The position numbers and the translations under genes were made by a program. A DNA stretch of 64,000 bases from Embleya sp045207785 (GTDB taxonomy: Bacteria; Actinomycetota; Actinomycetes; Streptomycetales; Streptomycetaceae), in contig NZ_CP108776.1 of the NCBI RefSeq assembly GCF_045207785.1, positions 6,138,001 through 6,202,000 of the forward strand, written 5' to 3'. Numbering within the stretch: position 1 is the stretch's first letter; the number at the start of each line of letters is the position of its first letter. A model generated the notes under the pieces. The model had not been told where the DNA came from and ran no database searches. It saw nothing but the letters and a program-made list of their open reading frames with translations. Positions 57,846 to 64,000 of this stretch are shown piece by piece.

Positions 57846-58529
57846 ATGTTGACTGATTATTGGCCGTTGTTCGGGCTGCGGGTGACCACGCCTCGGCTCG
57901 AGTTGCGGGTGGCGGGGCAGGATGAGCTTTTTGCGTTGGTCGAGCTTGCGGGGCGGGGGGTGCATGATCCCGACTACATGCCGTTCACTACGCCCTGGAC
58001 GCGGGCCCCGCAGCCGGCCATGGCTCGGAACGCGCTGAAGTACTTCTGGTCGCTCTGGGCGAACTGGTCCCCGGAGGAATGGCAGCTGATGTTCGCCGTC
58101 GTGCACGACGGCGAGGTCGTCGGCGTCCAGGAGTGTGGGGCCAAGGACTTCGCGCACCGGTACGAGATCGGGTCCGGGTCCTGGCTCGGTCTGGCCCACC
58201 AGGGCAAGGGGTTCGGTACCGAGATGCGCGCGGCGATGCTGGAGCTGGCCTTCGCCGGCCTCGGTGCCCGGTGGGCGGTCTCCAGCGCACTGCTGGACAA
58301 CGCGCCCTCGCTCGCGGTGTCCCGACGGCTCGGCTACGTGGACGACGGTGTGCAGATCCTCGCCTACGAAGACGGCACCCCCAGGCCGCTGCAACGTTTG
58401 CGGCTGACCCGCGAGGCGTGGCTCGAACACCGTACGATCCCGGCCGAGATCCACGGCCTGGACGCGTGCCGGGACATGTTCGGCCTCGCCGACGAGCCGT
58501 CGCGGGACGCGGTCACGACAACGCGTTGA
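57846..58529 (+). CDS. GNAT family N-acetyltransferase (RimJ/RimL-like)
   Basis: 227 aa from ATG 57846 (GGAGGATTGGGGG upstream). LRVTTPRLELRVAGQDELFALVE, then SWLGLAHQGKGFGTEMRAAMLELAF (acetyl-CoA loop) and SALLDNAPSLAVSRRLGYVDDG. Acceptor unknown. Convergent with the FAD reductase, overlapping its 3' end by 17 nt. Confidence 0.9.
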   Translation: MLTDYWPLFGLRVTTPRLELRVAGQDELFALVELAGRGVHDPDYMPFTTPWTRAPQPAMARNALKYFWSLWANWSPEEWQLMFAVVHDGEVVGVQECGAKDFAHRYEIGSGSWLGLAHQGKGFGTEMRAAMLELAFAGLGARWAVSSALLDNAPSLAVSRRLGYVDDGVQILAYEDGTPRPLQRLRLTREAWLEHRTIPAEIHGLDACRDMFGLADEPSRDAVTTTR

Positions 58530-59529
58530 CGATCGTGCCGAACACCCCCGGCAGCCGGTGCGCCGCCGGGACGATCAGCCGGGCGGTTCCCGGGTGGCCG
58601 CGCGCGATCAGCAGGGCCTCGGTCAGTACGCGGTGCCGGCGGGACAATCGGCGCCAGGCCGCCTCGTAGCGTTCGGGGCGGCCGGCGACGCGCGCCTCGA
58701 CCAGGGCCCGGGCCGAGGCCAGGGCCAGCGCGATGCCCTCGCCGGTCAGGGCGTCGGTGTACCCGGCGGCGTCGCCCACGAGCAGCACCCGGCCCGCGAC
58801 GCGCGTACGCACCCGTTGGCGCAGCGGCCCCGCGCCGCGGACCGGGCCGGCGGGCGCGTCGACGAGCCGCGCGCGCAGGGCCGGGAACGCGGCCAGGTGC
58901 TCGTCGTACGGCCGCCCGCGCGGGCCCAGGACCGCCACGCCGACCAGGTCCGGCCCCACCGGCGTCACGTACGCCTCGCCGCGCGGCGACCAGTGCACCT
59001 CGACGAAGTCGGTCCACGGCGCGATCGCGTAGTGCCGGCGCAGCCCGTACCGCCGCTCGCGCCGATCGGTCCGGGCCGCCGGCCCCAACGCCGCCCGGAC
59101 CGGCGAGTGCAGCCCGTCCGCCGCGACCAGCCACCGTGCCCGCAACCCCGCCGCCGACACCGCGTCCGCGTCCTGCCGGACCTCCGCGACCCGCCCGACG
59201 ACCTGCTCCACCCCGAGCCCGAGCGCACGCTCGTACAGCGCGCCGTGCAGCGTGGTCCGGCGCACGCCGAGCCCCGGCCCGGCCCGAAACCGCGCGTCGA
59301 CCGCGTGCCGCGCGTCCACGTACCGGATCCCGGCCAACGGATGCCCCGCGGGCGCGATCCCCAGTCCGCCCAGCGCCGCAACGCCCGCCGGCATCAACCC
59401 CTCCCCGCACGCCTTGTCCACCGGCGCCGACCGCGGCTCGACCACCACCACCCGCAGCCCCGCGAGCGCGCCGTGGATCGCGGTCGCCAACCCGGCCGGC
59501 CCGCCGCCCGCCACGAGCAGATCGATCAC
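58513..59529 (-). CDS. FAD-dependent monooxygenase/geranylgeranyl-reductase-like oxidase (SrsC-like)
   Basis: 338 aa from GTG 59529 (GTGA overlap with the methyltransferase stop). FAD motif LLVAGGGPAGLATAIHGALAG, then VDKACGEGLMPAGVAALGGLG, RWLVAADGLHSPVRAALG (DG motif) and VLLVGDAAGYTDALTGEGIALALASAR (GD motif). Third gene of a type III PKS operon in the srsABC order. In srs, this enzyme hydroxylates an alkylresorcinol to a quinone. Confidence 0.88.
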   Translation of the reverse strand: MIDLLVAGGGPAGLATAIHGALAGLRVVVVEPRSAPVDKACGEGLMPAGVAALGGLGIAPAGHPLAGIRYVDARHAVDARFRAGPGLGVRRTTLHGALYERALGLGVEQVVGRVAEVRQDADAVSAAGLRARWLVAADGLHSPVRAALGPAARTDRRERRYGLRRHYAIAPWTDFVEVHWSPRGEAYVTPVGPDLVGVAVLGPRGRPYDEHLAAFPALRARLVDAPAGPVRGAGPLRQRVRTRVAGRVLLVGDAAGYTDALTGEGIALALASARALVEARVAGRPERYEAAWRRLSRRHRVLTEALLIARGHPGTARLIVPAAHRLPGVFGTIVNALS

Positions 59530-60044
59530 GCGGTCGCCGCCGACAGCGCGGCCGACTCGCAGCGGATCCGGACCACCATCAGCGCCGCGTTGAGCCCGGT
59601 GAACGCGAGCGCGGTGACCCACGCGCCGTGTACAAGGGGGAGCGCGAGCCCCTCCACCGCGACCGCGACGTAGTTGGGGTGCCGAAGCCAGTCCAGCCGA
59701 TACGGCCCGCGCCGCACCAGCGGCAGCCCCGGCACGACCACCACCTGCGTGTTCCAGCGCGGCCCGAGCGCGGTGATGCACCACCAGCGCAGCCCCTGCG
59801 CCGCGACCACCAGGGCGACCATCGTCCACCCGAACCACGGCACGAACGGTGGATCGCCCAGTGCCACTTCGAACACGCACGCGGCCAACAGCCCGACGTG
59901 CAGGACGACCATCGGCAGGTAGTGCCCCTGCCCGCTCACCACGCCACCCCGCTCCAGGCTCCAGGCGAGGTTGCGCCGCGAGACCACCAACTCCGCGACC
60001 CGTTCGAGCGCGACCAGGCCCACCAGCGCGAAATACCAGTACAT
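59526..60044 (-). CDS. ICMT-family O-methyltransferase (SrsB-like)
   Basis: 172 aa, ATG 60044. Four membrane helices (VVLHVGLLAACVFEVAL, WTMVALVVAAQGLRWW, VAVAVEGLALPLVHGAWVTALAF). C-terminal RHPNYVAVAVEG block is the SAM-binding RHPxY motif of isoprenylcysteine/phenol methyltransferases. Seven bases after the PKS stop. In srs clusters this methylates the resorcinol; same order here. Confidence 0.85.
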   Translation of the reverse strand: MYWYFALVGLVALERVAELVVSRRNLAWSLERGGVVSGQGHYLPMVVLHVGLLAACVFEVALGDPPFVPWFGWTMVALVVAAQGLRWWCITALGPRWNTQVVVVPGLPLVRRGPYRLDWLRHPNYVAVAVEGLALPLVHGAWVTALAFTGLNAALMVVRIRCESAALSAATA

Positions 60045-60051
60045 CCCCGAC

Positions 60052-61107
60052 CTACCACTCCAACAGGACGAGCTCGGAGCAGAACCCCGGTCCCATCGCG
60101 ATCATCAGGCCCGGCGAGCCGGGTTCGGGCCGAGCGGCCATCGTGTCGCGCAGCACGTGCAGGACCGACGTCGACGACAGGTTTCCGGTCGCGGCGAGCG
60201 AACGCCACGTCAGGTCGAGTGCGCCGGGCCGGAGTTCGAGCGTCTCGGCGACCGCTTCGAGCACCCTGGGGCCACCCGGGTGGCATACCCACGCGGTGAT
60301 GTCGTCCAGGGTGAGGTCGTGTTCCGCCAGGAAACCGCGGACGTCCTCGCGCAGGTACTCGCGCACCACGTCCGGCACGTTCGCGCCGAGCACGATCCGG
60401 AAGCCGGACCCGCGCACGTCCCAGCCCATCACCCGCTCCGAGTCCGGGTACAGCCGGCTGCGACTGGACACCACGCGCGGCCCGTGCCCCGGCCCGGTCC
60501 GCGCGTCGCCGCACGCGACGACCGCCGCCGCGCCGTCGCCGAACAGCGCGCCCGCGACGATGTTCGCGGTCGACGCGTCGTCGCGCTGGAGGGTGAGCGA
60601 GCACAACTCGACCGACACGAGCACCGCGACGTGCTCCGGCCAGCCGCGCAGGTAGTCGTGCACACGCGCGATCCCGGCCGCGCCGGCGACACAGCCCAGG
60701 CCGAACAGCGGTACCCGCTTGACGTCGGCGCGCAGCCCGAGCCGGCCGACCAGGCGCGCGTCGATCGAGGGCACCGCGAGCCCGGTCACCGTGGTGAACA
60801 CGATCAGGTCCACGTCGCGCGTGCTCAGCCCGGCCGCCCCGAGCGCGGCCTCGACCGCTTCGGCCGCGAGGTCGACCGCGACCGCGACGAAGACGTCGTT
60901 GGCCGCGCCGAAGTCGTCGAGCTTGGGGTAGTGGTCCAGGGGCAGCGCGAGGTGGCGGGTTTCCACCCCGGCGCTCGCGTGCATGCGATCGAGCAGGGCC
61001 CGACCGGTGCCCTCCGGCAGGCACATGGTCGCGAGCGCTTCGGTGATCTCGGCTTGGCGGTACCGGTGCGGCGGCAGTGCGCCACGGACGGCGGCGATGC
61101 GAGTCAT
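60052..61107 (-). CDS. Type III polyketide synthase (SrsA-like)
   Basis: 351 aa from ATG 61107 (GGGGA upstream). Thiolase fold with the full catalytic triad: Cys139 in FGLGCVAGA, His276 in VCHPGG and Asn309 in TGNLSS. Makes phenolic lipids (alkylresorcinols/pyrones) or naphthalene derivatives from acyl-CoA plus malonyl-CoA. First gene of a PKS-methyltransferase-FAD operon, supporting a phenolic lipid product. Divergent from a UbiA prenyltransferase, so a prenylated phenol is an alternative. Confidence 0.92.
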   Translation of the reverse strand: MTRIAAVRGALPPHRYRQAEITEALATMCLPEGTGRALLDRMHASAGVETRHLALPLDHYPKLDDFGAANDVFVAVAVDLAAEAVEAALGAAGLSTRDVDLIVFTTVTGLAVPSIDARLVGRLGLRADVKRVPLFGLGCVAGAAGIARVHDYLRGWPEHVAVLVSVELCSLTLQRDDASTANIVAGALFGDGAAAVVACGDARTGPGHGPRVVSSRSRLYPDSERVMGWDVRGSGFRIVLGANVPDVVREYLREDVRGFLAEHDLTLDDITAWVCHPGGPRVLEAVAETLELRPGALDLTWRSLAATGNLSSTSVLHVLRDTMAARPEPGSPGLMIAMGPGFCSELVLLEW

Positions 61108-61141
61108 GGCGAATCCCCGGCTGGATGGGCAGAACGGACGC

Positions 61142-61247
61142 GAACGGGAACACGGAACGGGAACACGGCACAGGAGCACGGCACAGGAGCACGGACGGAG
61201 CACGGACGGAGCAGGAGTGCGGACGGAGCAGGAGTACGGAACGGGAC
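61142..61247. repeat. Purine-rich degenerate tandem repeats in divergent promoter region
   Basis: Successive paired units: GAACGGGAACACG twice, GCACAGGAGCACG twice, GACGGAGCAC twice and GGAGCAGGAGT(G/A)CGGA twice. The plus strand is almost free of T. Lies between the starts of the type III PKS and the UbiA gene. Confidence 0.7.
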
Positions 61248-61371
61248 ACTGCGGAACCAGGCAGCAGAACCACGAAACAGGACCAAGCGGCAACACGGGA
61301 CCCACCTCGTTTGCCCGCGTCCGCCCCCCGCATGCGTGGCACCGCCCCGACCACCCCGAGAGGACGCACCG

Positions 61372-62244
61372 GTGAACGGTCCCGATCGCGCGCCGACCGT
61401 CGGTCTGCTGCTCGCGTGCCACCCCGGTCCGACCGTGGCCGTCACCGCCTTGGTGACCGCGCTGGCGGCCGCGGCCGGGCGGGACGCGAAGGGGTGCGCG
61501 TTGGTGGGCGCGGCGGTGCTGAGCGGGCAGCTGTCGGTGGGGTGGTGCAACGACGCGGTGGACGCGGCGCGTGACCGGGCCGGCGGGCGGACCGGCAAGC
61601 CCGTGGTCGCGGGCCTGGTGGGGGCCGAGCGGGTCGCGCGGGCGGCGCGGTACGCGCTGGTGGCGTGTGTCCCGCTGTCGTACGCCCACGGGCCCGCGGC
61701 CGGCACCGTGCACGTGGTGGGGGTGGGCGCCGCGTGGGCCTACGACCTGGGGGTCAAGGGCACGCTCGCGTCGTGGGTGCCCTACGCGGTGGGCTTCGGC
61801 AGCCTGCCGGCGTTCGTGGCGTTCGGGCTGCCAGGGCGTCCGTCACCCACGTGGTGGATCGTCGCCGCCGCCGCGCTGCTGGGCTGCGGCGCGCACCTGG
61901 CCGACGCGCTGCCGGACCTGGCCGACGACCTGGCCGCCGGTGTGCGGGGGCTGCCGCACCGGCTCGGGCCGACCGGGATCCGCACGCTGACCCCGCTGCC
62001 CCTGGTCGGTGCGACCGCGCTGCTGGCGTACGGCCGCCCCGACCGTGCGGGCCGGCTCGCGCTCGGCGCCGCCGGCCTGGTCGGCGCGGCCGGTGCGCTG
62101 CTCGGCGGGCGGCGGCCCCGGGTCCCGTTCGCGGCGGCCGTCGCGGTCGCCGCGATCGACGTCGCGCTGCTGCTGAGGCGCGGAACGGGCATCGCGCGAC
62201 AAAGATCACGTCAGACCCCGAGATCGTCACGCCAATGCGCGTAG
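61372..62244 (+). CDS. UbiA family prenyltransferase
   Basis: 290 aa from GTG 61372 (GAGAGGA 8 nt upstream). Motif 1 NDAVDAARD (60-68) and motif 2 DALPDLADD (about 178-186), the two Asp-rich sites for prenyl-diphosphate. Eight or nine helices. An integral membrane enzyme that attaches a prenyl chain to an aromatic or other acceptor. Its divergent placement beside the PKS operon suggests a shared pathway. Confidence 0.9.
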   Translation: MNGPDRAPTVGLLLACHPGPTVAVTALVTALAAAAGRDAKGCALVGAAVLSGQLSVGWCNDAVDAARDRAGGRTGKPVVAGLVGAERVARAARYALVACVPLSYAHGPAAGTVHVVGVGAAWAYDLGVKGTLASWVPYAVGFGSLPAFVAFGLPGRPSPTWWIVAAAALLGCGAHLADALPDLADDLAAGVRGLPHRLGPTGIRTLTPLPLVGATALLAYGRPDRAGRLALGAAGLVGAAGALLGGRRPRVPFAAAVAVAAIDVALLLRRGTGIARQRSRQTPRSSRQCA

Positions 62245-62260
62245 ATCGAGTGGACCAGAA

Positions 62261-62295
62261 CCGATTGGGTATGCCCCGGAATGTCGCCCAATCGG
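62261..62295. other. 9-bp inverted repeat before the importer operon
   Basis: CCGATTGGG (62261-62269) and CCCAATCGG (62287-62295), 17-bp loop. About 15 bp past the UbiA stop; stem-loop or operator. Confidence 0.5.
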
Positions 62296-62316
62296 ATGAA
62301 ATAAAGGGATCACCGC

Positions 62317-62331
62317 TTGACATCTTGTCAA
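62317..62331. promoter_or_regulatory. Palindrome TTGACA-TCT-TGTCAA
   Basis: Perfect 6-bp arms; the left arm doubles as a TTGACA -35 box for the importer operon. A second repeat, AACAAT/ATTGTT, lies at 62349-62367. The stretch 62240-62500 is markedly AT-rich. Confidence 0.6.
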
Positions 62332-62504
62332 ATTGGATCTTCGTATTTAACAATCTGTCCCATTGTTCAGGTCAGAGCATCAGGAAATCATTCATGCCCA
62401 AAGCTCGATCCCGGATTCGTCCAAAGTGTGTCCAGAACGGGCACCGTGGGCGATCTCGTGCCGTGCCGGCAACACTGTCCCCTCATACCTGGAGGAACCC
62501 GCAC

Positions 62505-63407
62505 ATGAGCGGACGCCTTACCCACCGCCGTCTGATCGCCATCACCGCGGCCATCGTCTCGGGGGCCATGCTGATGACCGCCTGCGGTGACGACAAGGAC
62601 AGCGCGCTGGGCAAGAAGGACGAGAACGCCCCGTTCTTCAAGATGCTGCCGCCCGACGTCCAGAAGTCCGGCAAGATCGAGATCGGCTCCGAGATCGCGT
62701 ACGCGCCCATCGAGTTCATGGAGAAGGGCAAGGCCGTCGGTGTCGACCCCGACCTCGCCGCCGCCCTCAGCAAGCAGCTCGGCGTCAAGTACGACTACAA
62801 GAACTCGCCGTTCGACGCCCTGATCACGGGCGTCACGTCCAACCGCTTCGACATCGTCATGTCCGCCATGACGGACAAGAAGGAGCGCCAGAACCAGGGC
62901 CTCTCGTTCGTCGACTACTTCAAGGCCGGGACCTCGATCCTGGTCAAGAAGGGCAACCCGGAGAACATCAAGTCCCTCGACGACCTGTGCGGCAAGACGG
63001 TCGCCCTCCAGGAGGCGACGGTCAACGAGGACGTCGCCGTCGCGCAGTCGGCCAAGTGCAAGGAAAACGGCAAGGGCGAGATCACCATCCAGAAGTACGC
63101 CAACGACGGCGAGGCGCTGCTCAAGATCAAGGGCGGAGGGGCCGTCGCCGACCTCAACGACTTCCCGGTCGCGGCCTACAACGCGCAGACGTCGGGCGGC
63201 GGCAACGACTTCGAGGTCACCGGCGACCAGATCAACGCCGGCCTCTACGGCATCGGCGTGGGCAAGGACAACACCCAGCTCCAGCAGGCCCTGAAGTCGG
63301 CGCTCGAGGCCCTGATCAAGAACGGCGAGTACGGCAAGATCATGGACAAGTGGAAGGTCCAGGCCGGCGCGGTCACGGAGGTCACGATCAACGGCGCCAC
63401 CTCCTGA
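62505..63407 (+). CDS. Amino-acid ABC transporter substrate-binding lipoprotein
   Basis: 300 aa from ATG 62505 (GGAGGA 10 nt upstream). Signal peptide with lipobox LMTAC (Cys about 27). Family-3 binding protein: IEIGSEIAYAPIEFMEKGKAVGVDPDLAAALSKQLG, DFDALITGV-like NSPFDALITGVTSNRFDIVMSAMT, SLDDLCGKTVALQEAT and GLYGIGVGKDN. Binds a polar or basic amino acid outside the cell and delivers it to the permease encoded 91 bp downstream. Confidence 0.92.
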   Translation: MSGRLTHRRLIAITAAIVSGAMLMTACGDDKDSALGKKDENAPFFKMLPPDVQKSGKIEIGSEIAYAPIEFMEKGKAVGVDPDLAAALSKQLGVKYDYKNSPFDALITGVTSNRFDIVMSAMTDKKERQNQGLSFVDYFKAGTSILVKKGNPENIKSLDDLCGKTVALQEATVNEDVAVAQSAKCKENGKGEITIQKYANDGEALLKIKGGGAVADLNDFPVAAYNAQTSGGGNDFEVTGDQINAGLYGIGVGKDNTQLQQALKSALEALIKNGEYGKIMDKWKVQAGAVTEVTINGATS

Positions 63408-63413
63408 TCCCGC

Positions 63414-63443
63414 GGTCCGGTCCCGCCACGGCGGGACCGGACC
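63414..63443 (+). terminator. Intercistronic hairpin between binding protein and permease
   Basis: Perfect 14-bp arms GGTCCGGTCCCGCC / GGCGGGACCGGACC with a 2-base loop, 6 bp after the stop. As it lies within one operon it probably stabilises the binding-protein mRNA or partially terminates. Confidence 0.7.
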
Positions 63444-63498
63444 GGCAAGCCCCCCTGTCCCGCCCCTGGTTCGTGTTCCAAGAGGAGGTCACCCACCA

Positions 63499-64000
63499 GT
63501 GACCACGCCCCCCGAAGCCGGCGCCGACAAACAGTCGGTCAAGCGGCAACCCATCAAAGCGATCCCCGTGCCGCACTACGGCCGTTGGGCCGCGGCCGTC
63601 GTAGTCCTGATCGGACTCGGGTTCCTGGTCAAAGCGTTCATGGACGCGAAGATCCAATGGAGCATGACGGGCGACTACCTGTTCGACGAACAGATCGTCA
63701 AGGGCGCCGGCAACACGCTGCTGATCAGCTTGGTGGCCATGCTGCTGGGCCTGGTGCTCGGCGTCGTGCTCGCGGTCATGCGACTGTCCGGCAACCCGGT
63801 CACCTCGACCGTCGCGTCGCTCTACATCTGGTTCTTCCGGGGTACGCCGGTCCTGGTCCAGCTGCTCATCTGGGGCAACCTCGCGCTGGTCTTCCCGACC
63901 CTGTTCGGTCAGAACACCAACGACCTGATCACGCCGTTCATGGCGGCGCTGCTCGGCCTGGGCCTCAACGAGGCCGCGTACATGGCCGAGATCGTCCGGT
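63499..64000 (+). CDS. Amino-acid ABC transporter permease, partial
   Basis: Begins at GTG 63499 (AGAGGAGG upstream), 167 codons seen, cut by the window edge. First membrane helix WAAAVVVLIGLGFLVKAFM, then the transporter core ITAL/GAGNTLLISLVAMLLGLVLGVVLAVM and FFRGTPVLVQLLIW, with NEAAYMAEIVR at the edge (start of the EAA loop). HisM/GlnP type. Works with the binding protein upstream; the ATPase should follow. Confidence 0.93.
   Translation, partial: MTTPPEAGADKQSVKRQPIKAIPVPHYGRWAAAVVVLIGLGFLVKAFMDAKIQWSMTGDYLFDEQIVKGAGNTLLISLVAMLLGLVLGVVLAVMRLSGNPVTSTVASLYIWFFRGTPVLVQLLIWGNLALVFPTLFGQNTNDLITPFMAALLGLGLNEAAYMAEIVR

Overview
The window is high-GC actinobacterial DNA, most like Streptomyces or a close Streptomycetales relative. 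Signs are the strong G/C third-position bias, many GTG starts, GGAGG-type ribosome sites, an XRE-DUF5753/DUF397 pair, a DUF5302-type protein, a BTAD (AfsR-like) regulator, actinobacterial NHEJ genes, and about 20 copies of a 23-bp intergenic element with core TCAAGCGCCGGACGGGCT. Genus cannot be fixed from sequence alone.

Layout. 1-2.1 kb: a cut-off AMP-dependent ligase behind a thermostable-hemolysin-family gene. 2.6-7.6 kb: a cupin, an APH-type kinase, and a MarR regulator divergent from an MFS exporter plus NADPH oxidoreductase, with two matching palindromes between them. 7.7-13.1 kb: secreted or lipid-anchored proteins and a zinc-ribbon SDR. 13.4-18.6 kb: F420/FMN-type oxidoreductase, YitT membrane protein, second MarR, a decayed gene, GNAT and a PLP decarboxylase. 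19.3-22.2 kb: NHEJ set (Ku, LigD-type polymerase, ATP ligase). 22.4-28.4 kb: an enoyl-reductase-like gene and a giant solenoid-like protein with two compensating frame shifts. 28.7-41.9 kb: YbdK-type ligase, LysR, DUF6506-like, CAP protein, BTAD-ATPase regulator, hemerythrin, two VOC proteins, the XRE/DUF397 block and an ADP-ribosylglycohydrolase. 42-48.9 kb: GMC oxidase, MFS-TetR pair, lipoprotein and small conserved proteins.

49.0-51.8 kb is the best regulatory story. leuA is preceded by a leucine-rich leader peptide and two mutually exclusive RNA stems (a classic attenuator layout). A GntR gene follows, and the same TNGTNNNACNA-type site lies in front of both leuA and gntR. 52.1-57.7 kb: an orphaned FMN reductase beside the stub of its LLM partner, then a catabolic operon (acyl-CoA dehydrogenase, two SDRs, phosphotriesterase-like hydrolase) divergent from a TetR gene with a perfect 16-bp palindrome. 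57.8-62.2 kb: GNAT, then a type III PKS - ICMT-type methyltransferase - FAD oxygenase operon (srsABC-like phenolic lipid set) divergent from a UbiA prenyltransferase. 62.5-64 kb: start of an amino-acid ABC importer.

A recurring theme is that clusters of the 23-bp element sit exactly where genes have lost their 5' ends (signal peptidase stub at 30.1 kb, LLM oxidoreductase stub at 52.1 kb), suggesting the element marks or promotes deletion junctions.
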